From contig JAPPGV010000136.1 in the NCBI GenBank assembly GCA_028821235.1, positions 1 to 42,236 on the forward strand: a stretch of DNA of 42,236 nt, written 5' to 3'. Below, in pieces: positions 41,888 to 42,236 of this stretch. A program made the translations under genes and the position numbers. The first letter of the stretch is position 1, and each line of letters opens with the position of its first letter. Origin of the DNA: a bacterium (GTDB lineage Bacteria; Actinomycetota; Acidimicrobiia; Spongiisociales; Spongiisociaceae). Below the pieces are notes generated by a model. It saw only the letters and a list, made by a program, of their open reading frames with translations. It ran no database searches and had not been told where the DNA came from.

Positions 41888-42236
41888 CAGCCCTCCAGGG
41901 CGTTCAGGGAGCTTTCCAGGATCCCGAGGAACCGGTCGATGTGTTCCTGCTCGACCACCAGCGGTGGGGCCACCCGGACCGTTCCCGCCGAGTTGAGCAT
42001 CGACCCGACCACTACACCGCGGCGGGCCATCTCCTCTACCAGGGGCTGAGCCAGCTCGGCCGGTTGGACGTCGAACGCACACCACAGGCCCATGCCGCGG
42101 ATGCCTGCCAACGTCCCGGGATGGTTCCGGCGGACGGAACGGAGGCCGCTCCGGAGGTACTCCCCCATATCCGCGGCCCGCTCCACCAGGCCCTCGTTCC
42201 GGATCACGTCGAAGGCGGCTATGGCGGCGGCGCAGG
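41887..42236 (-). CDS. Class III aminotransferase, C-terminal part, cut by the window edge
   Basis: About 116 codons are open to the right edge. The first residues, CAAAIAAFDVIRNEGLVERA, match the segment after the PLP-lysine domain in class III (omega or GABA-type) aminotransferases. GLWCAFDV, ARRGVVVGSMLNSAGTVRVAPPLVV and a final EEx-like EHIDRFLGILESSL complete the small domain. The PLP lysine lies beyond the window. It is the first gene seen of the leftward four-gene operon. Substrates in this class are often omega-amino acids or polyamines. Confidence 0.85.
   Translation of the reverse strand, partial: CAAAIAAFDVIRNEGLVERAADMGEYLRSGLRSVRRNHPGTLAGIRGMGLWCAFDVQPAELAQPLVEEMARRGVVVGSMLNSAGTVRVAPPLVVEQEHIDRFLGILESSLNALEG

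Noticed and set aside
40514-42049. A 511-codon open frame on the plus strand
   Set aside because: It is the complement of the amidohydrolase gene, which has clear motifs; no domain is visible in this frame.
1-42236. CRISPR arrays, tRNA or rRNA genes, intact transposases
   Set aside because: No regularly spaced direct repeats, cloverleaf-like sequence or full transposase frame was recognised by eye. Programs such as tRNAscan-SE would be needed to exclude tRNAs fully.

Overview
The window is high-GC bacterial DNA. The 60-base rows I counted in the flanking parts are about 68% G+C (41 of 60 at 11401-11460 and at 40021-40080). The genes are packed into operons with ATGA or GTGA stop/start overlaps. 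Four lipoproteins follow an actinobacterial style (short signal, LAAAC-type lipobox, Thr/Ala/Pro-rich linker), and glycine decarboxylase is split into GcvPA and GcvPB. This suits a heterotrophic actinobacterium, possibly Acidimicrobiia; that placement is inference. Nearly all genes are catabolic or transport genes for nitrogenous compounds. I saw no rRNA, tRNA or CRISPR array.

Region 1 (1-8465). A leftward run reads gcvPA, gcvPB, a fused HcnA/HcnB-type iron-sulfur flavoprotein, a DapA-family aldolase/deaminase and a 3-hydroxyacyl-CoA/L-gulonate-dehydrogenase-like gene. A divergent NAD-kinase-like (COG3199/AcoX-type) gene lies upstream. Short inverted-repeat elements fill several gaps here.

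Region 2 (8466-17270). This is a seven-gene leftward operon: ROK repressor, M20 amidohydrolase, tandem-duplicated sugar-binding lipoprotein, permease, YhfX-like PLP enzyme, ABC ATPase and NagB. A sigma-70-type promoter upstream overlaps a palindromic operator. The binding protein holds two 1,016-bp copies that appear identical. The operon looks like import and breakdown of an acylated amino sugar or amino-acid-linked sugar, but the substrate is unknown.

Region 3 (17423-23035). Further leftward genes are an acetylpolyamine-amidohydrolase/HDAC-family enzyme, ppk2, two class I CoA-transferase subunits, a DadA-like FAD oxidoreductase and an Asp/Glu/hydantoin racemase. Repeat elements sit in the gaps.

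Region 4 (23372-28456). This rightward operon holds a NitT/ThiY-type ABC transporter (ATPase, permease, lipoprotein), a nitrilase-superfamily enzyme and a TRZ/ATZ-type amidohydrolase. It probably imports and hydrolyses or deaminates an N-heterocycle or similar compound. A convergent MscS channel gene follows.

Region 5 (29600-37950). G+C falls to roughly 47-60% in the rows sampled. At the left edge are a frameshifted remnant of a GlnQ-type ATPase and a 13-C tract. Next comes an LLM flavin oxidoreductase, facing a leftward operon of a PotD-like lipoprotein, zinc alcohol dehydrogenase, M20 peptidase, PotA-like ATPase and two permeases. It looks like a transferred catabolic module.

Region 6 (37963-42236). 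A leftward operon with every junction overlapping holds a class III aminotransferase (cut by the window edge), a second TRZ/ATZ-type amidohydrolase, a PYROXD2-like FAD oxidoreductase and an O-methyltransferase.

The least expected patterns are three. Five small repeat elements each end exactly at a TAG stop codon of a neighbouring gene. The binding-protein duplication appears perfect. The ROK/M20/YhfX/NagB transport operon matches no catabolic pathway I can name.
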